From the NCBI GenBank assembly GCA_024644595.1, contig JAHEHL010000003.1, positions 62,001 to 126,000 of the forward strand: a DNA stretch of 64,000 nucleotides, given 5' to 3'. This DNA comes from Porticoccaceae bacterium. GTDB taxonomy: Bacteria > Pseudomonadota > Gammaproteobacteria > Pseudomonadales > Porticoccaceae. Under the pieces are notes generated by a model that had not been told where the DNA came from, ran no database searches, and saw only the letters and a program-made list of their open reading frames with translations. Positions 34,972 to 46,236 of this stretch are shown here, in pieces; position 1 is the stretch's first letter; each line of letters starts with the position of its first letter. The position numbers were made by a program, and so were the translations under genes.

Positions 34972-37107
34972 CTATTCAATCAAGCCAAGTACTTCTTCAG
35001 CAGCCTCAGGGATATTGGTCCCGGGACCAAAGATCGCGGCCACGCCCTCTGCTCGCAGTGCGTCGTAATCCTTTGGTGGGATCACCCCACCGCAGATCAC
35101 TAATATATCTTCCGCACCCTGCTCTTTTAGCGCAGCTATCATTTTCGGTACCAGGGTTTTATGACCCGCGGCTTGGGATGACACACCCACAATGTGTACG
35201 TCGTTTTCGATGGCTTGACGCGCAGCTTCTTCGGGGGTTTGAAACATGGGTCCAACATCGACATCGAAACCCATGTCGGCAAAGGCTGTGGCAATAACCT
35301 TAGCTCCCCGGTCATGGCCGTCTTGGCCCATTTTGACCACTAGCATTCGCGGCCGGCGACCGTGAGTTTCGGCAAACTGTTCCACTTTCCTGGTTATATT
35401 CATAAAGCCCTCATCGCCTTGATAGGCAGAACCATAAACACCACTAATCGATTGGGTTTGAGCACGGTGACGGCCCCACTCCTGTTCCAGAGCATCACTA
35501 ATCTCGCCGACGGTAGCGCGGGCACGAGCGGCATCCACAGCCAGCTCAAGCAGATTGCCCTGCCCAGTTTTGGCGGCCTCCGTCAGTGCCGCGAGGGCCT
35601 GCTCACAGGCATCTGTATCGCGTTCTGCACGCACTTTTTGTAGCCGTGCTATCTGTGAATCACGCACGGCGCTGTTATCAATATCCAGCACATCGACGTC
35701 GGGCTCTTCGGCCAGTTGGTATTTGTTGACACCAACAATAACCTGTTCTCCACGGTCGACACGCGCCTGTTGCAATGCTGCGGCCTCTTCGATGCGCAGC
35801 TTGGGCAGACCGGTTTCAACCGCTTTGGTCATCCCACCCATTTCTTCGACTTCGTTGATCAGCACCATTGCCGCCTCGACCAATTCGTTGGTCAGACTTT
35901 CGATGTAATAGGAACCGGCCAGTGGATCAACCACATTGGTTACACCGGTCTCTTCCTGAATAACCAGCTGGGTATTGCGAGCAATGCGCGCAGAGAAGTC
36001 GGTTGGCAGACCCAGGGCCTCATCAAAGGCATTGGTGTGCAGCGATTGAGTGCCGCCCAATACCGCCGACATGGCTTCAACAGTGGTGCGCATTATATTG
36101 TTGTAGGGATCTTTGCTGGTAAGACTCACACCAGACGTCTGGCAGTGGGTGCGCAGTATCAGCGAGCGCGGGTCGCTGGGCGCGAACTTCTCGCTCATCA
36201 GCGTCGACCAGAGAATACGTGCAGCTCGCAGCTTGGCAATCTCCATAAAGAAATTCATGCCAATGGCGAAAAAGAACGACAGCCGCGGCGCGAACGTGTC
36301 GACATCGAGGCCGCTGGCAATCGCGGTGCGCACGTATTCAATGCCATCGGCAATGGTATACGCCAGCTCTTGCACGTTGGTCGCGCCCGCTTCCTGCATA
36401 TGGTAGCCACTGATAGAAATGGAATTAAACTTCGGCATATGAGCGGCGGTGTAACCAATAATGTCTGCGACGATACGCATCGATGGTGCAGGAGGATAAA
36501 TATAGGTATTTCGCACCATAAATTCTTTCAGAATATCGTTCTGTAATGTTCCCGCCAACTGTTCAGGAGCCACACCCTGCTCTTCTGCCGCAACAATATA
36601 ACTCGCCATCACGGGCAGTGCTGCGCCATTCATGGTCATCGACACAGACACCTTGTCCAGCGGAATACTGTCAAACAGGATCTTCATGTCCTCGACTGAA
36701 TCGATCGCCACGCCGGCCTTGCCCACATCGCCCTCTACTCGCGGATGGTCGGAGTCATAGCCTCTATGAGTTGCTAGATCAAAGGCAACCGACAGACCCT
36801 GCTGACCAGCAGCCAGATTGCGTCGGTAGAACGCGTTAGATTCTTCGGCTGTAGAGAAACCTGCATACTGACGCACGGTCCAGGGACGGCCTGTATACAT
36901 GGTCGCCTTGGGGCCTCGCATATAGGGCGCAAAGCCGGGCAAGCTGTTTTGGTGCTTGAGGCCTACTGTGTCTTCCTCGGTGTACAGTGGCTTGACGTCG
37001 ATACCCTCAGGCGTCTGCCAATTGAGATTTTCTACCGGTGCGCCTTTGCGTTCTTTGCTGGCCAACGCTTGCCAGTCTTTAAGGCTGGGGTTTTTCTTAT
37101 CTGACAC
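34972..37107 (-). CDS. scpA: Methylmalonyl-CoA mutase, single-chain
   Basis: A 711-residue adenosylcobalamin enzyme converting (R)-methylmalonyl-CoA to succinyl-CoA. The TIM-barrel domain comes first ([46 protein letters not shown]), and the C-terminal B12-binding domain carries [10 protein letters not shown] with the cobalt-ligand His, then [10 protein letters not shown] and [10 protein letters not shown]. The GTG at 37107 is chosen as start: GGAG lies 6 bases before it, and the alternative 20-residue extension from 37167 ([13 protein letters not shown]...) is not mutase-like. It heads the propionyl-CoA operon, divergent from an AraC-type gene. Relatives are also named mutB or mcm. Confidence 0.95.
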   Translation of the reverse strand: MSDKKNPSLKDWQALASKERKGAPVENLNWQTPEGIDVKPLYTEEDTVGLKHQNSLPGFAPYMRGPKATMYTGRPWTVRQYAGFSTAEESNAFYRRNLAAGQQGLSVAFDLATHRGYDSDHPRVEGDVGKAGVAIDSVEDMKILFDSIPLDKVSVSMTMNGAALPVMASYIVAAEEQGVAPEQLAGTLQNDILKEFMVRNTYIYPPAPSMRIVADIIGYTAAHMPKFNSISISGYHMQEAGATNVQELAYTIADGIEYVRTAIASGLDVDTFAPRLSFFFAIGMNFFMEIAKLRAARILWSTLMSEKFAPSDPRSLILRTHCQTSGVSLTSKDPYNNIMRTTVEAMSAVLGGTQSLHTNAFDEALGLPTDFSARIARNTQLVIQEETGVTNVVDPLAGSYYIESLTNELVEAAMVLINEVEEMGGMTKAVETGLPKLRIEEAAALQQARVDRGEQVIVGVNKYQLAEEPDVDVLDIDNSAVRDSQIARLQKVRAERDTDACEQALAALTEAAKTGQGNLLELAVDAARARATVGEISDALEQEWGRHRAQTQSISGVYGSAYQGDEGFMNITRKVEQFAETHGRRPRMLVVKMGQDGHDRGAKVIATAFADMGFDVDVGPMFQTPEEAARQAIENDVHIVGVSSQAAGHKTLVPKMIAALKEQGAEDILVICGGVIPPKDYDALRAEGVAAIFGPGTNIPEAAEEVLGLIE

Positions 37108-37306
37108 ACTTATCTCCGAGGTTGAATGATTGCAAAAGAACAAGACGATCACTATGCAACAGTCCACCAGCGAATAGAAGGTCTATTTTTTACAGTGAAA
37201 AGCACATTTATTGCCATATTATTATCATTTATCGCCCTTTTAATGCTATAAAGTCACACTAAACTCACAATTTATAACCTACTATTTTTTCCGGCGTTGG
37301 TCCATT

Positions 37307-38308
37307 ATGGCGACAATCTGTAACCACCATGTTGTGTCCTGTATGCATGGGCTGAGGGAGAGAGGCCTGCCCGAGCAGCAGGCGCTGGAGCGCGCCGGTA
37401 TTAATCCTGCAGTAATCGACAGTGGCCAGCGAGTGCATACGGACCAGGTGGCGCGGCTGTTTAAGACAGTGCAGGAAGCGCTGAATGATGAGTTCATGGG
37501 ATTTACCCAAAATAACTGCAAGGTAGGACTGTTTGCGACCATGGCCGAACTGGTCAGCCATTGCACAACATTGGGTGAGCTGCTCGCCAAGGCGGTGCAT
37601 TTCTACAATCTGGTGAGCAGTGATATCCCGATGCAGCTCCACACCGAGGGTGACAATGCTGTGCTGAGCTTTACCATGGACCAACCGCATCTGGACCCGG
37701 AACATTTTATGAGTGAGTTCTGGCTGGTGATCTGGCACCGCTTTCCGAGCTGGTATATCGGTGAGCCCATCCGTCTGCAGGAGACCCACTTTACCTTTCG
37801 ATCTCCAGCCCATCGTGGCGAGCTGGAGATTATGTTTCCCTCCCGCCTCCATTTCAAAAGCAGTGCCAACCGGCTGGTGTTTGATGCACAGTATTTAAAC
37901 AAGCCTCTGATCCGATCCGATCAGGAGCTGACTCGGTTTGTCGAAAATGCACCGGCTGACGTGATGACCATTCCTGGCTCAGATACCACCCTAGAAGCCC
38001 AGATTGAGCGTATTATCAGTACTCGCGATCCAGAACGACTGGTGTTTATGTCGATTCATCAATTGGCAAAGGAGTTGGGACTAAGCAGTCAGACACTGCA
38101 TCGCCGGCTGAAAGAGAGCGCCACCAGTTATCAGAAAATTAAGGATAATATGCGCAGGGAAGTGGCGATTCAGAGATTAACCCATGACAAACTCAGCGTT
38201 GAGCAGGTGGCGGAGATTGTCGGCTTTACCGAATCGCGCTCATTTAGTCGGGCATTCAAGCACTGGACCGGTTTAACGCCGAGGACGTACTGCAAGCGCG
38301 AAAGTTAA
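37307..38308 (+). CDS. AraC-family transcriptional regulator
   Basis: A 333-residue regulator of the OruR/ArgR-like type, with an N-terminal arabinose_bd/DUF4253-like sensing half (GLPEQQALERAGIN..., NCKVGLFATMAELV) and a C-terminal double helix-turn-helix (about 235-333: SIHQLAKELGLSSQTLHRRL, LSVEQVAEIVGFTESRSFSRAFKHWTG split across the two). It is divergent from the methylmalonyl-CoA mutase operon across about 200 bases and probably controls it. The inducer is unknown. It is followed, 5 bases after its stop, by the convergent der gene. Confidence 0.9.
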   Translation: MATICNHHVVSCMHGLRERGLPEQQALERAGINPAVIDSGQRVHTDQVARLFKTVQEALNDEFMGFTQNNCKVGLFATMAELVSHCTTLGELLAKAVHFYNLVSSDIPMQLHTEGDNAVLSFTMDQPHLDPEHFMSEFWLVIWHRFPSWYIGEPIRLQETHFTFRSPAHRGELEIMFPSRLHFKSSANRLVFDAQYLNKPLIRSDQELTRFVENAPADVMTIPGSDTTLEAQIERIISTRDPERLVFMSIHQLAKELGLSSQTLHRRLKESATSYQKIKDNMRREVAIQRLTHDKLSVEQVAEIVGFTESRSFSRAFKHWTGLTPRTYCKRES

Positions 38309-38313
38309 CAAGA

Positions 38314-39714
38314 TTACTTCTTGTTCTCGTCCCGGCGCTTGCTGAACTTTGTCACGGGCTTGCGTTTGAAGGTTGGCTTGTTCGCCGCTTTGCCTTTGGT
38401 GCTGTATGGATTCTCCGAGGTGCGGTATTCCACTCGCACTGGCGTGCCATGCAAGCCCAACTCACGACGAAAAATCTTCTCCAAATAACGGGTGTATTGC
38501 GCCGGAACCGAATCGGTCTGATTGCCGTGGATAATAATAATCGGTGGATTGCGCCCACCGGCATGAGCAAAGCGCAACTTGATACGGCGACCATGAACCA
38601 TCGGCGGTTGATGCTCTTCCACCGCGCCTTCGAGAACTTTGGTCAGGCGCGATGCGCTAAGGGCATCGGTGGCAGCACGATAGGCATTTTCAATCGAATC
38701 GTACAGATTGCCGACGCCGGTACCGTGTAAAGCTGAGATAAAGTGGACATCGGCAAATTCGGCGAAGCGTAGACGCCGCTTGATATCTTCTTTGATTTTG
38801 TCCCGCTTTTCCGAATCGAGACCATCCCACTTGTTGATGCCTATCACCAGACCACGGCCGGCATCAATAACCGATCCCATCAGGTGAAGGTCCTGTTCGA
38901 CCAAGCCTTCATGAGCGTCCACCATCAATACCACTACATTGGCGTCTTCGATTGCCTGCAGGGTTTTGACAATGGAGAATTTTTCAATCGCCAGTTTAAT
39001 ATTTTTGCGCTTTCGAATACCCGCAGTATCGATCAACGTGTAGTGTTTACCATGGCGCTCGTAATCTATATAGACACTGTCTCGGGTGGTGCCGGCCTCG
39101 TCATAGACCACCACGCGATCCTCTCCCAGCAGTCGATTAACCAGTGTTGATTTGCCCACGTTGGGGCGACCGACAACACCGATCTTGATACCTCTGTTCG
39201 GTTCGTCTTGCGCTTCGAGATGTTCCGGGAACGGGTCAAGTAGCTCTTCCATCATCGATTTGACGCCGCGACCATGGGTCGCGGTGGTCGGGAACATCCC
39301 GGAGAAACCGAGCTGGTAGAAATCAGCTAGTGCAGCGGCCGGATCGAGACCATCGATCTTGTTCGCGACGAGATAGACCTTGCGGTTTTTCTGTCGCAGC
39401 TTTTCAGCGATCATAAAATCTGCAGCGATAAGTCCAGAGCGACAATCGACAATAAACAAAACGATGTCCGCTTCGTCCATTGCAAGCAGCGATTGCTCTG
39501 CCATACCTACGTCGATGCCGTCTTCCTCGCCACTGATACCACCGGTGTCGACAACCATAAAGCGACGGCCGAACATTTCGCCATCACCGTATTTGCGGTC
39601 ACGGGTCAAACCTGAATAGTTGGCCACCAGCGCGTCGCGGCTGCGAGTGAGCCGATTAAAGAGCGTGGATTTACCCACATTAGGTCGCCCGACGAGGGCT
39701 ATTACAGGAATCAT
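38314..39714 (-). CDS. der: Ribosome-assembly GTPase Der (EngA)
   Basis: A 466-residue tandem-GTPase required for 50S subunit maturation. Two complete G domains are visible: [19 protein letters not shown] and NKID in the first half; [25 protein letters not shown] and NKWD in the second. A C-terminal KH-like domain and a basic tail rich in Lys/Arg follow. The ATG at 39714 has no good Shine-Dalgarno sequence and follows a terminator-like hairpin, so its expression may depend on read-through from bamB or on another promoter. Confidence 0.97.
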   Translation of the reverse strand: MIPVIALVGRPNVGKSTLFNRLTRSRDALVANYSGLTRDRKYGDGEMFGRRFMVVDTGGISGEEDGIDVGMAEQSLLAMDEADIVLFIVDCRSGLIAADFMIAEKLRQKNRKVYLVANKIDGLDPAAALADFYQLGFSGMFPTTATHGRGVKSMMEELLDPFPEHLEAQDEPNRGIKIGVVGRPNVGKSTLVNRLLGEDRVVVYDEAGTTRDSVYIDYERHGKHYTLIDTAGIRKRKNIKLAIEKFSIVKTLQAIEDANVVVLMVDAHEGLVEQDLHLMGSVIDAGRGLVIGINKWDGLDSEKRDKIKEDIKRRLRFAEFADVHFISALHGTGVGNLYDSIENAYRAATDALSASRLTKVLEGAVEEHQPPMVHGRRIKLRFAHAGGRNPPIIIIHGNQTDSVPAQYTRYLEKIFRRELGLHGTPVRVEYRTSENPYSTKGKAANKPTFKRKPVTKFSKRRDENKK

Positions 39715-39722
39715 GGAATTAA

Positions 39723-39750
39723 AAATGCCGCAGATTTTAACTGCGGCATT
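39723..39750 (-). terminator. Terminator or attenuator between bamB and der
   Basis: AATGCCGCAG and CTGCGGCATT arms, 10 bp, 7-base loop, followed on the minus strand by TTTAATT. It lies 26 bases after the bamB stop and ends about 9 bases before the der start. Confidence 0.8.
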
Positions 39751-39775
39751 CTACTGTAGTTGCGGGCAATTAGCG

Positions 39776-40918
39776 CTACTGAATTTTAAATGCGCTCAGG
39801 GAACCGCTATTGGATTGAATAATAAGGCTATCACCAACAGTCAGCATAGGTGCGGAAACGCCACTGCCGTCTACTTTGGTACGCGCCACAAAGTGACCAT
39901 CTTGCAGGTCCAATACATGCAGATAGCCTTCCGCATCGGCTACGGCAATGTAGCTGCCCAGCTTGGCGGGGCCGGTAACGCGACGCAAAAACAGCTGCTC
40001 ATTGCTCCACAGCACTTGCCCACCACCTGAATTAAAGGCGCGAACTGTACTGTCGGCTTCACTGATATAGACCTGACCGCGGCTGTAGGCCGGCGCACTA
40101 TGGGAGGAACTATCCTGCGTCCACAGACTTCTGCCGGTACCGCGCGACAGAGCACCCAATCGACCCTGATAGCTGGCCGCATAAATAACATCGTCAATCA
40201 ACAATGCCTGACTGTCGATATCGACCATACGTTCAAGATCAGTTCGACCTTTTGGCAGTGCCAGACGCGACTCCCAGATCAGCGAACCGTTCTCCGGGTT
40301 AAAGGCGATCAGTTTGCCGGAATCAAATCCAGCCAGCACCATTCGATCGGTCAGCAGTGGCGAACTGGTGCCGCGGACGGTGAGCAGTGGCGCATCATCT
40401 TCATGCTGCCAGAGGGTATCACCAGTGTTAGCATCCAACACAAACAGCTTGTTATCAATGGTCTGTACAGCAACTATATTGCCATTGCCCTGAGGGCTGG
40501 CCAGTACTTCAGAACTCACGTTGGCCATCCAGATTACGGAGCCGTTACCAGCATCCAGCGCATAGACTTCACCTTCGCTGGTAGCCACCAAAACCTGCCC
40601 TACAGCGTAGCCAACACCACCGGAAAGGGAGACGTCGAGATCAGTACCCCAGCGGCGTTTGCCCGATTCAATATCAAAGGCACTGACCTGACCTTCATGA
40701 GCCGCGGCAAATACACTGTCATCGCTGGCCGCCGGGCGCAGGCTGCCCCAGAATTTTTTGTTACTGCCGCCAATCTTTGTCGACCACTGCTTTTTAATGA
40801 CTGCCTGCTGCTCAAATGCAACCAGTTCTGCAGGTTTGATTTCGCTCTCATCTTCACCATCGAACCAGCTACAGCCGGAAATCAACAACGCGCAGAGCAG
40901 TAAATTGAGTTTTTTCAT
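39776..40918 (-). CDS. bamB: Outer-membrane assembly lipoprotein BamB
   Basis: A 380-residue lipoprotein of the BAM complex, which inserts beta-barrel proteins into the outer membrane. A lipobox LLISGC puts the lipidated Cys at residue 16. An eight-bladed PQQ-like propeller follows, with repeats of the type VYALDAGNGSVIW, LFVLDANTGDTLW, LIAFNPENGSLIW. Length matches E. coli BamB (392). Its ATG overlaps the yfgM stop (ATGA), so the two are coupled. Confidence 0.96.
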   Translation of the reverse strand: MKKLNLLLCALLISGCSWFDGEDESEIKPAELVAFEQQAVIKKQWSTKIGGSNKKFWGSLRPAASDDSVFAAAHEGQVSAFDIESGKRRWGTDLDVSLSGGVGYAVGQVLVATSEGEVYALDAGNGSVIWMANVSSEVLASPQGNGNIVAVQTIDNKLFVLDANTGDTLWQHEDDAPLLTVRGTSSPLLTDRMVLAGFDSGKLIAFNPENGSLIWESRLALPKGRTDLERMVDIDSQALLIDDVIYAASYQGRLGALSRGTGRSLWTQDSSSHSAPAYSRGQVYISEADSTVRAFNSGGGQVLWSNEQLFLRRVTGPAKLGSYIAVADAEGYLHVLDLQDGHFVARTKVDGSGVSAPMLTVGDSLIIQSNSGSLSAFKIQ

Positions 40919-41634
40919 CCGGCGTCTTCCTGTTCGTCCGACTGCGTTTCAGTTTCTTCGGCGTCACTGCTGACCACGGGTTGAACCTGACTAATTTTTA
41001 ATTGCAACAGTGCTCGCGATGAGCTGTCTTGTGGCGCCACACCCATTAATGCAGATTCATAAGCGGTATAAGCTGCTGCAGTATTCCCCTGCTGCAGATA
41101 AAAATCACCTTTGGCTTCAGCGTAGGCGGACTTCATTTCACCGACATCGACGCCCTGAACCCGTTGCAAGGCTGCCTCGAGGTTGCCGCGCGCAGCGTCC
41201 ACTCGAGCCAGACGCAGACGTGCGATATTGCCATCGAGATCGCTACCAGCATTATCCAAGGCCCACTCCAATTCGCTTGCGGCCGCATCCAGCTGGCCGT
41301 TTTCGACTGCCAGCTTGGCATTGATCAGCGCTGCATAGAAGGCGTATTGCGAACCACTGTGTTCGAGCTTAAGACTCTCGGCAAGTCGAGCAACATCAGC
41401 CTGTTTATCTTCAGCCAATATCTCGCCGGGCTGAGTCTCGGCCATGATATCGAGCATCTCCTGATAAACCAGCGACGCAGCAGCAGCCTGTTCATCAACA
41501 TGCTGAGTCCACGCCTGCCAGCCAAAATAGCCACCGAGCGTCAGTACAATCGCCAGAATGGTCTGTTTGCCGTTATCGTCCCACCAGCGTTTGAGAGCTT
41601 CAATTTGCTCTTCTTCAGTAATATGGTCTGCCAC
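40915..41634 (-). CDS. yfgM: YfgM family inner-membrane TPR protein
   Basis: A 239-residue protein with a cytoplasmic N-terminal segment (EEEQIEALKRWWDDNGK), one transmembrane helix (about residues 21-40, TILAIVLTLGGYFGWQAW) and a periplasmic TPR-like domain. In E. coli YfgM is an ancillary SecYEG/PpiD partner in periplasmic chaperone networks. The acidic C-terminal tail (SDAEETETQSDEQEDAG) is notable. Gene position between hisS and bamB is conserved in gammaproteobacteria and supports the call. Confidence 0.93.
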   Translation of the reverse strand: MADHITEEEQIEALKRWWDDNGKQTILAIVLTLGGYFGWQAWTQHVDEQAAAASLVYQEMLDIMAETQPGEILAEDKQADVARLAESLKLEHSGSQYAFYAALINAKLAVENGQLDAAASELEWALDNAGSDLDGNIARLRLARVDAARGNLEAALQRVQGVDVGEMKSAYAEAKGDFYLQQGNTAAAYTAYESALMGVAPQDSSSRALLQLKISQVQPVVSSDAEETETQSDEQEDAG

Positions 41635-41647
41635 AGATATTCCTCAA

Positions 41648-42922
41648 TCAGTCTTTAATTAATGTGTTTAACAGCTGGCCCAATTCAGATTGGTCAACTG
41701 TTTCCTGGGGACGGTCTTCACGTAAAAACTTGATCCCAACAGTATTATTTTGCGCTTCATCCTCACCCAATATCAGCGCGATCGACGCACCGCTTTTATC
41801 CGCTTTTTTCATTTGCGACTTAAAGCTGCCAGCGCCGCAGTGGGTCTGAAAACGAATGTTTGGACAGTCGCTGCGCAGAGTTTCTCCCAACACCAGCGCC
41901 TGAGCATCAGCCGCGCCCACGGCAACCAGGTAGACATCGATAATCTGGGCAACACTATCCGGCACTACGCCCAACTCGTCAAGCAACAGCACCAGCCTTT
42001 CTAAGCCCATGGCAAAGCCGACGCCAGGACAGGGTTTGCCGCCCAGCTGCTCGACCAGTCCGTCGTAACGACCTCCTGCACAGACGGTACCCTGGGCGCC
42101 GAGGCTGTCGGTCACCCATTCAAAAACAGTCTTGGAGTAGTAGTCGAGGCCGCGCACCAAACGTGAATTGACTTGATAGCTAACGCCCGCTGCATCGAGC
42201 ACGCTGCGCAGCTGCTCAAAGTGCTCGCGAGATTCGCTGTCGATAAAGTCGTGCAGGCTCGGCGCGTCGTTCAACAGCGCCTGCGTATGGGTATTTTTGC
42301 TGTCGAGAATCCGCATTGGATTAGAGTGCAAACGACGCTGGCTGTCTTCATCGAGCTGGTCCTGACGGGCGCTAAGAAAGTCGACCAAAGCAGCCCTGTA
42401 CGCCGCTCGATCGGCTGCGGTGCCGAGAGAGTTAATCTGCAGCGTGACGGCATGATCGATTTTTAACGCTTTCCACAATCGAGCAGTGAGCAGCAACAGT
42501 TCGGCGTCGATATCGGGACCATTTAAGCCAAACGCTTCGACACCTACCTGATGAAACTGGCGCAGGCGACCTTTTTGCGGGCGCTCGTGACGAAACATCG
42601 GTCCGTTGTACCAAAGCCTTTGAATCTGGTTATGCAGCAAACCGTTTTGATTACAGGCGCGGACACAGCTGGCGGTGCCCTCTGGACGCAGTGTCAGACT
42701 GTCACCATTGCGATCCTCAAAGGTGTACATCTCTTTTTCGACAATATCCGTGACTTCACCAATCGACCGTTTAAAGAGCTCAGTCTGCTCCAGGATAGGA
42801 AAGCGTATTTCACTGTAGCCATAGCGCGCCAGCACATCGGCGATCACTCTCTCGAGATATTGCCACGTGGTTGACTGGTCGGGGAGCAGATCATTCATCC
42901 CGCGAATGGATTGGATTTTCAT
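41648..42922 (-). CDS. hisS: Histidyl-tRNA synthetase
   Basis: A 424-residue class II synthetase charging tRNA-His. The start is the ATG at 42922 ([14 protein letters not shown]); an upstream TTG at 42937 would add five non-family residues, and 424 residues is the E. coli length. Motif 2 is [21 protein letters not shown], in part MFRHERPQ; the histidine-A motif is LVRGLDYY; motif 3 is [10 protein letters not shown]. The C-terminal anticodon-binding domain follows from about residue 325. It sits between ispG and yfgM. Confidence 0.97.
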   Translation of the reverse strand: MKIQSIRGMNDLLPDQSTTWQYLERVIADVLARYGYSEIRFPILEQTELFKRSIGEVTDIVEKEMYTFEDRNGDSLTLRPEGTASCVRACNQNGLLHNQIQRLWYNGPMFRHERPQKGRLRQFHQVGVEAFGLNGPDIDAELLLLTARLWKALKIDHAVTLQINSLGTAADRAAYRAALVDFLSARQDQLDEDSQRRLHSNPMRILDSKNTHTQALLNDAPSLHDFIDSESREHFEQLRSVLDAAGVSYQVNSRLVRGLDYYSKTVFEWVTDSLGAQGTVCAGGRYDGLVEQLGGKPCPGVGFAMGLERLVLLLDELGVVPDSVAQIIDVYLVAVGAADAQALVLGETLRSDCPNIRFQTHCGAGSFKSQMKKADKSGASIALILGEDEAQNNTVGIKFLREDRPQETVDQSELGQLLNTLIKD

Positions 42923-42957
42923 ACAGTGCTCTTGCAAATCAGATCAAATTAAAGGGT

Positions 42958-44082
42958 TTAACCGCGGGCGATTATCTGTTCGGCATCCGCTGCCAACTGT
43001 GCTTCTTTGGCGGCGGCCTTGGCACGAATTTTCGCTTCCAGTTCATCGACCAGGTTGTCATTGCCCAGTTTGTGATCCGGCACACCATCGAGGTAGACCA
43101 GATTGGCCGGCGTGCCGCCAGTCAGACCGAAGTCAGACTCTTTGGCTTCGCCCGGACCGTTGACGATACAACCAATAATCGATACGTCCATAGGTACCGA
43201 GATATCTTCCAGTCGGCTTTCCAGCTCATTGACCGTGGCTATCACGTCAAAGTTTTGCCGCGAGCAGCTCGGGCAGGCAATAAAGTTGATACCTTTGCTG
43301 CGCAGACGCAAACTGCGCAGCATATCCCACGCTACTTTGGCCTCTTCGGCCGGATCAGCCGCCAGCGAAATTCGCACGGTGTCACCAATGCCATCGAGCA
43401 ACAGCGCACCGAGACCAATAGCCGACTTGACTGTGCCTGAACGCAGTCCGCCCGCTTCGGTGATACCGAGGTGCAGGGGCTGTTCAATGCGTGTGGCCAG
43501 ATCGCGGTAGGCGGCGACGGCCATAAAAATATCCGACGCTTTAACGCTGACTTTAAAATCCTGGAAATCGTATTTGTCGAGCAGGTCGACATTCCGCATC
43601 GCTGACTCAACCATAGCTTCCGCTGTCGGCTCGCTGTATTTGCGCAGCAGGTCTTTGCCCAGCGAACCGGCATTGACCCCGATACGAATTGGAATATTGA
43701 GGTCGCGTGCTTTCGCTATCACTTCACGCAGGCGACTCTCTTTGGAAATATTGCCGGGATTAATACGCAGACAGTCGACACCCAAATCGGCAACTCGAAG
43801 TGCAATTTTGTGATCGAAATGAATATCGGCAACCAGCGGAACGGTCACCTGTTTGCGAATTTCACCAAAGGCTTCCGCCTCAGCCATCGAGGGCACAGAG
43901 ACGCGAACAATATCGGCGCCGGCGGCTTGAATACGTTTGATCTGGGCAACCGTGGCCGCAACATCGGCGGTACTGGTATTGGTCATGCTCTGCACAGAGA
44001 TCGGTGCGTCGCCTCCAACCGGGACGTCGCCGACCATAATCTGTCTCGACTTGCGTCGTACTATAGGGGTGCCACTAAACAT
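42958..44082 (-). CDS. ispG: 4-hydroxy-3-methylbut-2-enyl-diphosphate synthase
   Basis: A 374-residue [4Fe-4S] enzyme of the MEP isoprenoid pathway that makes HMBPP from MEcPP. The N-terminal TIM barrel has [24 protein letters not shown] and NPGN. The C-terminal domain holds the cluster cysteines in [13 protein letters not shown] and [12 protein letters not shown]. Length matches E. coli IspG (372). Only 8 bases separate it from pilF, so rodZ, which stands between these genes in pseudomonads, is absent. [4Fe-4S] supply could come from the nearby isc operon. Confidence 0.97.
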   Translation of the reverse strand: MFSGTPIVRRKSRQIMVGDVPVGGDAPISVQSMTNTSTADVAATVAQIKRIQAAGADIVRVSVPSMAEAEAFGEIRKQVTVPLVADIHFDHKIALRVADLGVDCLRINPGNISKESRLREVIAKARDLNIPIRIGVNAGSLGKDLLRKYSEPTAEAMVESAMRNVDLLDKYDFQDFKVSVKASDIFMAVAAYRDLATRIEQPLHLGITEAGGLRSGTVKSAIGLGALLLDGIGDTVRISLAADPAEEAKVAWDMLRSLRLRSKGINFIACPSCSRQNFDVIATVNELESRLEDISVPMDVSIIGCIVNGPGEAKESDFGLTGGTPANLVYLDGVPDHKLGNDNLVDELEAKIRAKAAAKEAQLAADAEQIIARG

Positions 44083-44090
44083 CGAATTGT

Positions 44091-44885
44091 TTACTCATGT
44101 TTGCCCGTTTTTAACCACGCCTGATATTCCAAATTTTCTTTTGAGTAGGGGAACAGGTTCTTTAACTTCAATCCCTCACTCGCGGCATTATCCCTGTTGC
44201 CAAAACGATTTTCTATTCTCACTGACAGCCACAGACTCTGTGCTGTGGGAGCACTCAACTGCCTAAAATGATCCAGTGCCAATTTACTCAGCGGGTAGCG
44301 TTGCTGCTGAAAATAAATTTCCGCTGCCTGTATATAGGGTGGTGCAAATCCCGGCGACAGCTGAGTCGCTTTTTCAAATGACTCCAATCCCGATTCACTA
44401 TCGCCCAGCTGCACTGCACTGAGACCGAGTATATAAAACGCCTGAGCACGCCGCTCATAAGCTAAATCCTCAGTCACCGTCTGCATCTGTTCGCGGGCTT
44501 CCTGCATACGCCCTTGATTAAACAGAAAAGCGGCAAAATTATAACGCGCCAGAGTGTAATGTTTATCTGTTTTCAGCGCCTTGCGGTAGTGCCGCTCGGC
44601 CAGCTCAAATTCCTGTTCCGACTGATATAGCAATGCATAACCATTGTCGAGCGCGGCGGAACGCGAATTAAACTCACTGGCTTTTTGTAAATGCACGCGA
44701 GCCAAGTCGCGATTGTTTGACGCAATATAATTGAGCGCCAATTTTATATGCTGCTGATTCGCCTGACCCGGATCTGAGCCACCCCCGAATGAGACACAGC
44801 CAGCAACTGACAACAAGCCAATCAAAATGCTAAAACTTAAGGCTTTAATTGTCCGTTTAAAAACATCGGTTAAGCTTGTGTCCAT
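44091..44885 (-). CDS. pilF: Type IV pilus biogenesis lipoprotein PilF/PilW
   Basis: A 264-residue lipoprotein: hydrophobic stretch about residues 16-29, lipobox LLSVAGC (Cys near residue 29), then TPR repeats (for example [39 protein letters not shown]). PilF is the pilotin that helps assemble the PilQ secretin of type IV pili. The position between rlmN and ispG is that of Pseudomonas pilF. The N-terminus before the lipobox is rather long; another start downstream is possible. Confidence 0.9.
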   Translation of the reverse strand: MDTSLTDVFKRTIKALSFSILIGLLSVAGCVSFGGGSDPGQANQQHIKLALNYIASNNRDLARVHLQKASEFNSRSAALDNGYALLYQSEQEFELAERHYRKALKTDKHYTLARYNFAAFLFNQGRMQEAREQMQTVTEDLAYERRAQAFYILGLSAVQLGDSESGLESFEKATQLSPGFAPPYIQAAEIYFQQQRYPLSKLALDHFRQLSAPTAQSLWLSVRIENRFGNRDNAASEGLKLKNLFPYSKENLEYQAWLKTGKHE

Positions 44886-44994
44886 GCTTCCCTCTCCTTG
44901 TTATCAACTTTCAGCAATAACGCTTACACGTTTTTGTAAAAGCTTCTTACCAACAGCAATCCTCTGCTGCTTACCACCAGCCCAATTCAAAAGG

Positions 44995-46161
44995 CTAGCC
45001 TACAAATTTAACGACCTGCTCTTCTTCGAGGCGCTTTTTATAGCGCTGCTGACGTTTGGTGCGGTCGTTGACCTCACCCGCCAGCTGGCCACAGGCGGCG
45101 GCAATATCATCACCTCGGGTGGTGCGAACAGTCACAGTGTACCCGTCATTATGCAGAATGTCCCTAAACCGGGTCAGGGCCACTTTGGTCACTTTTTTAT
45201 ACTCTGATCCGGGAAACGGGTTAAACGGAATCAGGTTTATCTTGCAGGGTAAATCGCGCAACAAGGCCGACAATTCTTTAGCGTGTTCGTCGCGATCATT
45301 GATCCGGTCCATCAAGGTATATTCAACAGTTACCTTGCGGCGATTATCCGGCATCTTGTCCAGATAGCGGCGCGCACTGTCGATAAAATCGGCCAGCGGA
45401 TATTTACGGTTAATCGGCACTAGCTGATTGCGCAGCTCATCATTTGGCGCATGCAGTGAAATCGCCAGCGAAACGTCGCTGACATCACCGAGTTTATCGA
45501 GCTCTGGAACCACGCCGGCTGTGCTAAGGGTCACCCGACGCTTGGACAGACCGTAGGCGTTATCATCCATCATCAGACTCATGGCATCGACGACATTATC
45601 GAAGTTCATCAACGGCTCGCCCATTCCCATCATCACCACATTGGTTACCCGCCGCGGCGCTTTAGGATCGAACTGATCAAACGATTTTGCCGCGATCCAC
45701 AACTGGCCAATAATTTCGGCGGTCGTCAGGTCACGGGCAAAGCCCTGCTTCCCCGTAGCACAAAAGCTGCAATCAAGCGCGCAGCCAATTTGCGATGAAA
45801 CACACAGGGTGCCGCGATCGCGCTCGGGAATATAAACCATTTCGATGCAGCTGCCGCCATCAACTCGGATTAACCACTTGCGGGTGCCATCGACAGAATC
45901 CTGACAACTGACCACTTCAGGCAGTACCACTTCCGCTACCTCGGCGAGGCTTTCGCGCAGACCTTTGGAGATATTGGTCATTTCGGTGATATCGTCGACA
46001 CCAAGCTGGTGAATCCACTTGAGAATCTGTGTGCCACGAAAACGTTTCTCGCCCAGCGACTCTAAAAAGTCGCCAATGCGGGAAGCAGAAAGCCCCAAAA
46101 GGTTGGTTTTAACCTTTCGGGGCCGTTCGTCACTTGCTGTTATATCTGGTTCCTGGGACAT
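44995..46161 (-). CDS. rlmN: Dual-specificity rRNA/tRNA adenine-C2 methyltransferase RlmN
   Basis: A 388-residue radical-SAM enzyme that methylates C2 of A2503 in 23S rRNA and A37 of some tRNAs. The cluster motif [15 protein letters not shown] (C-x3-C-x2-C) is present, as are [12 protein letters not shown] and, near the C-terminus, the resolving Cys in [15 protein letters not shown]. The C-terminal tail is basic. Length agrees with E. coli (384). It is downstream of ndk and upstream of pilF. Confidence 0.97.
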   Translation of the reverse strand: MSQEPDITASDERPRKVKTNLLGLSASRIGDFLESLGEKRFRGTQILKWIHQLGVDDITEMTNISKGLRESLAEVAEVVLPEVVSCQDSVDGTRKWLIRVDGGSCIEMVYIPERDRGTLCVSSQIGCALDCSFCATGKQGFARDLTTAEIIGQLWIAAKSFDQFDPKAPRRVTNVVMMGMGEPLMNFDNVVDAMSLMMDDNAYGLSKRRVTLSTAGVVPELDKLGDVSDVSLAISLHAPNDELRNQLVPINRKYPLADFIDSARRYLDKMPDNRRKVTVEYTLMDRINDRDEHAKELSALLRDLPCKINLIPFNPFPGSEYKKVTKVALTRFRDILHNDGYTVTVRTTRGDDIAAACGQLAGEVNDRTKRQQRYKKRLEEEQVVKFVG

Positions 46162-46236
46162 AGAAGTCCTGGTCTCTTTGTTTTGAGTGTCTCTCGTTTT
46201 AACTATTCACCCCTAAATAATAGAGGCAAAACAGCC

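Noticed and set aside
35716-36546. 276-codon open frame on the plus strand opposite methylmalonyl-CoA mutase
   Set aside because: Fully antisense to conserved mutase coding sequence, with composition typical of reversed codons (many His, Arg, Gln) and no family motif.
37108-37167. Upstream start of methylmalonyl-CoA mutase giving a hydrophobic 20-residue extension
   Set aside because: The extension is unlike the family and the GTG at 37107 has a well-placed GGAG; a signal peptide on a B12 cytosolic enzyme makes no sense.
40100-40903. 267-codon open frame on the plus strand opposite bamB
   Set aside because: It lies antisense to a clear bamB, has no recognisable domain and no ribosome-binding site; a by-product of the propeller gene's codon use.
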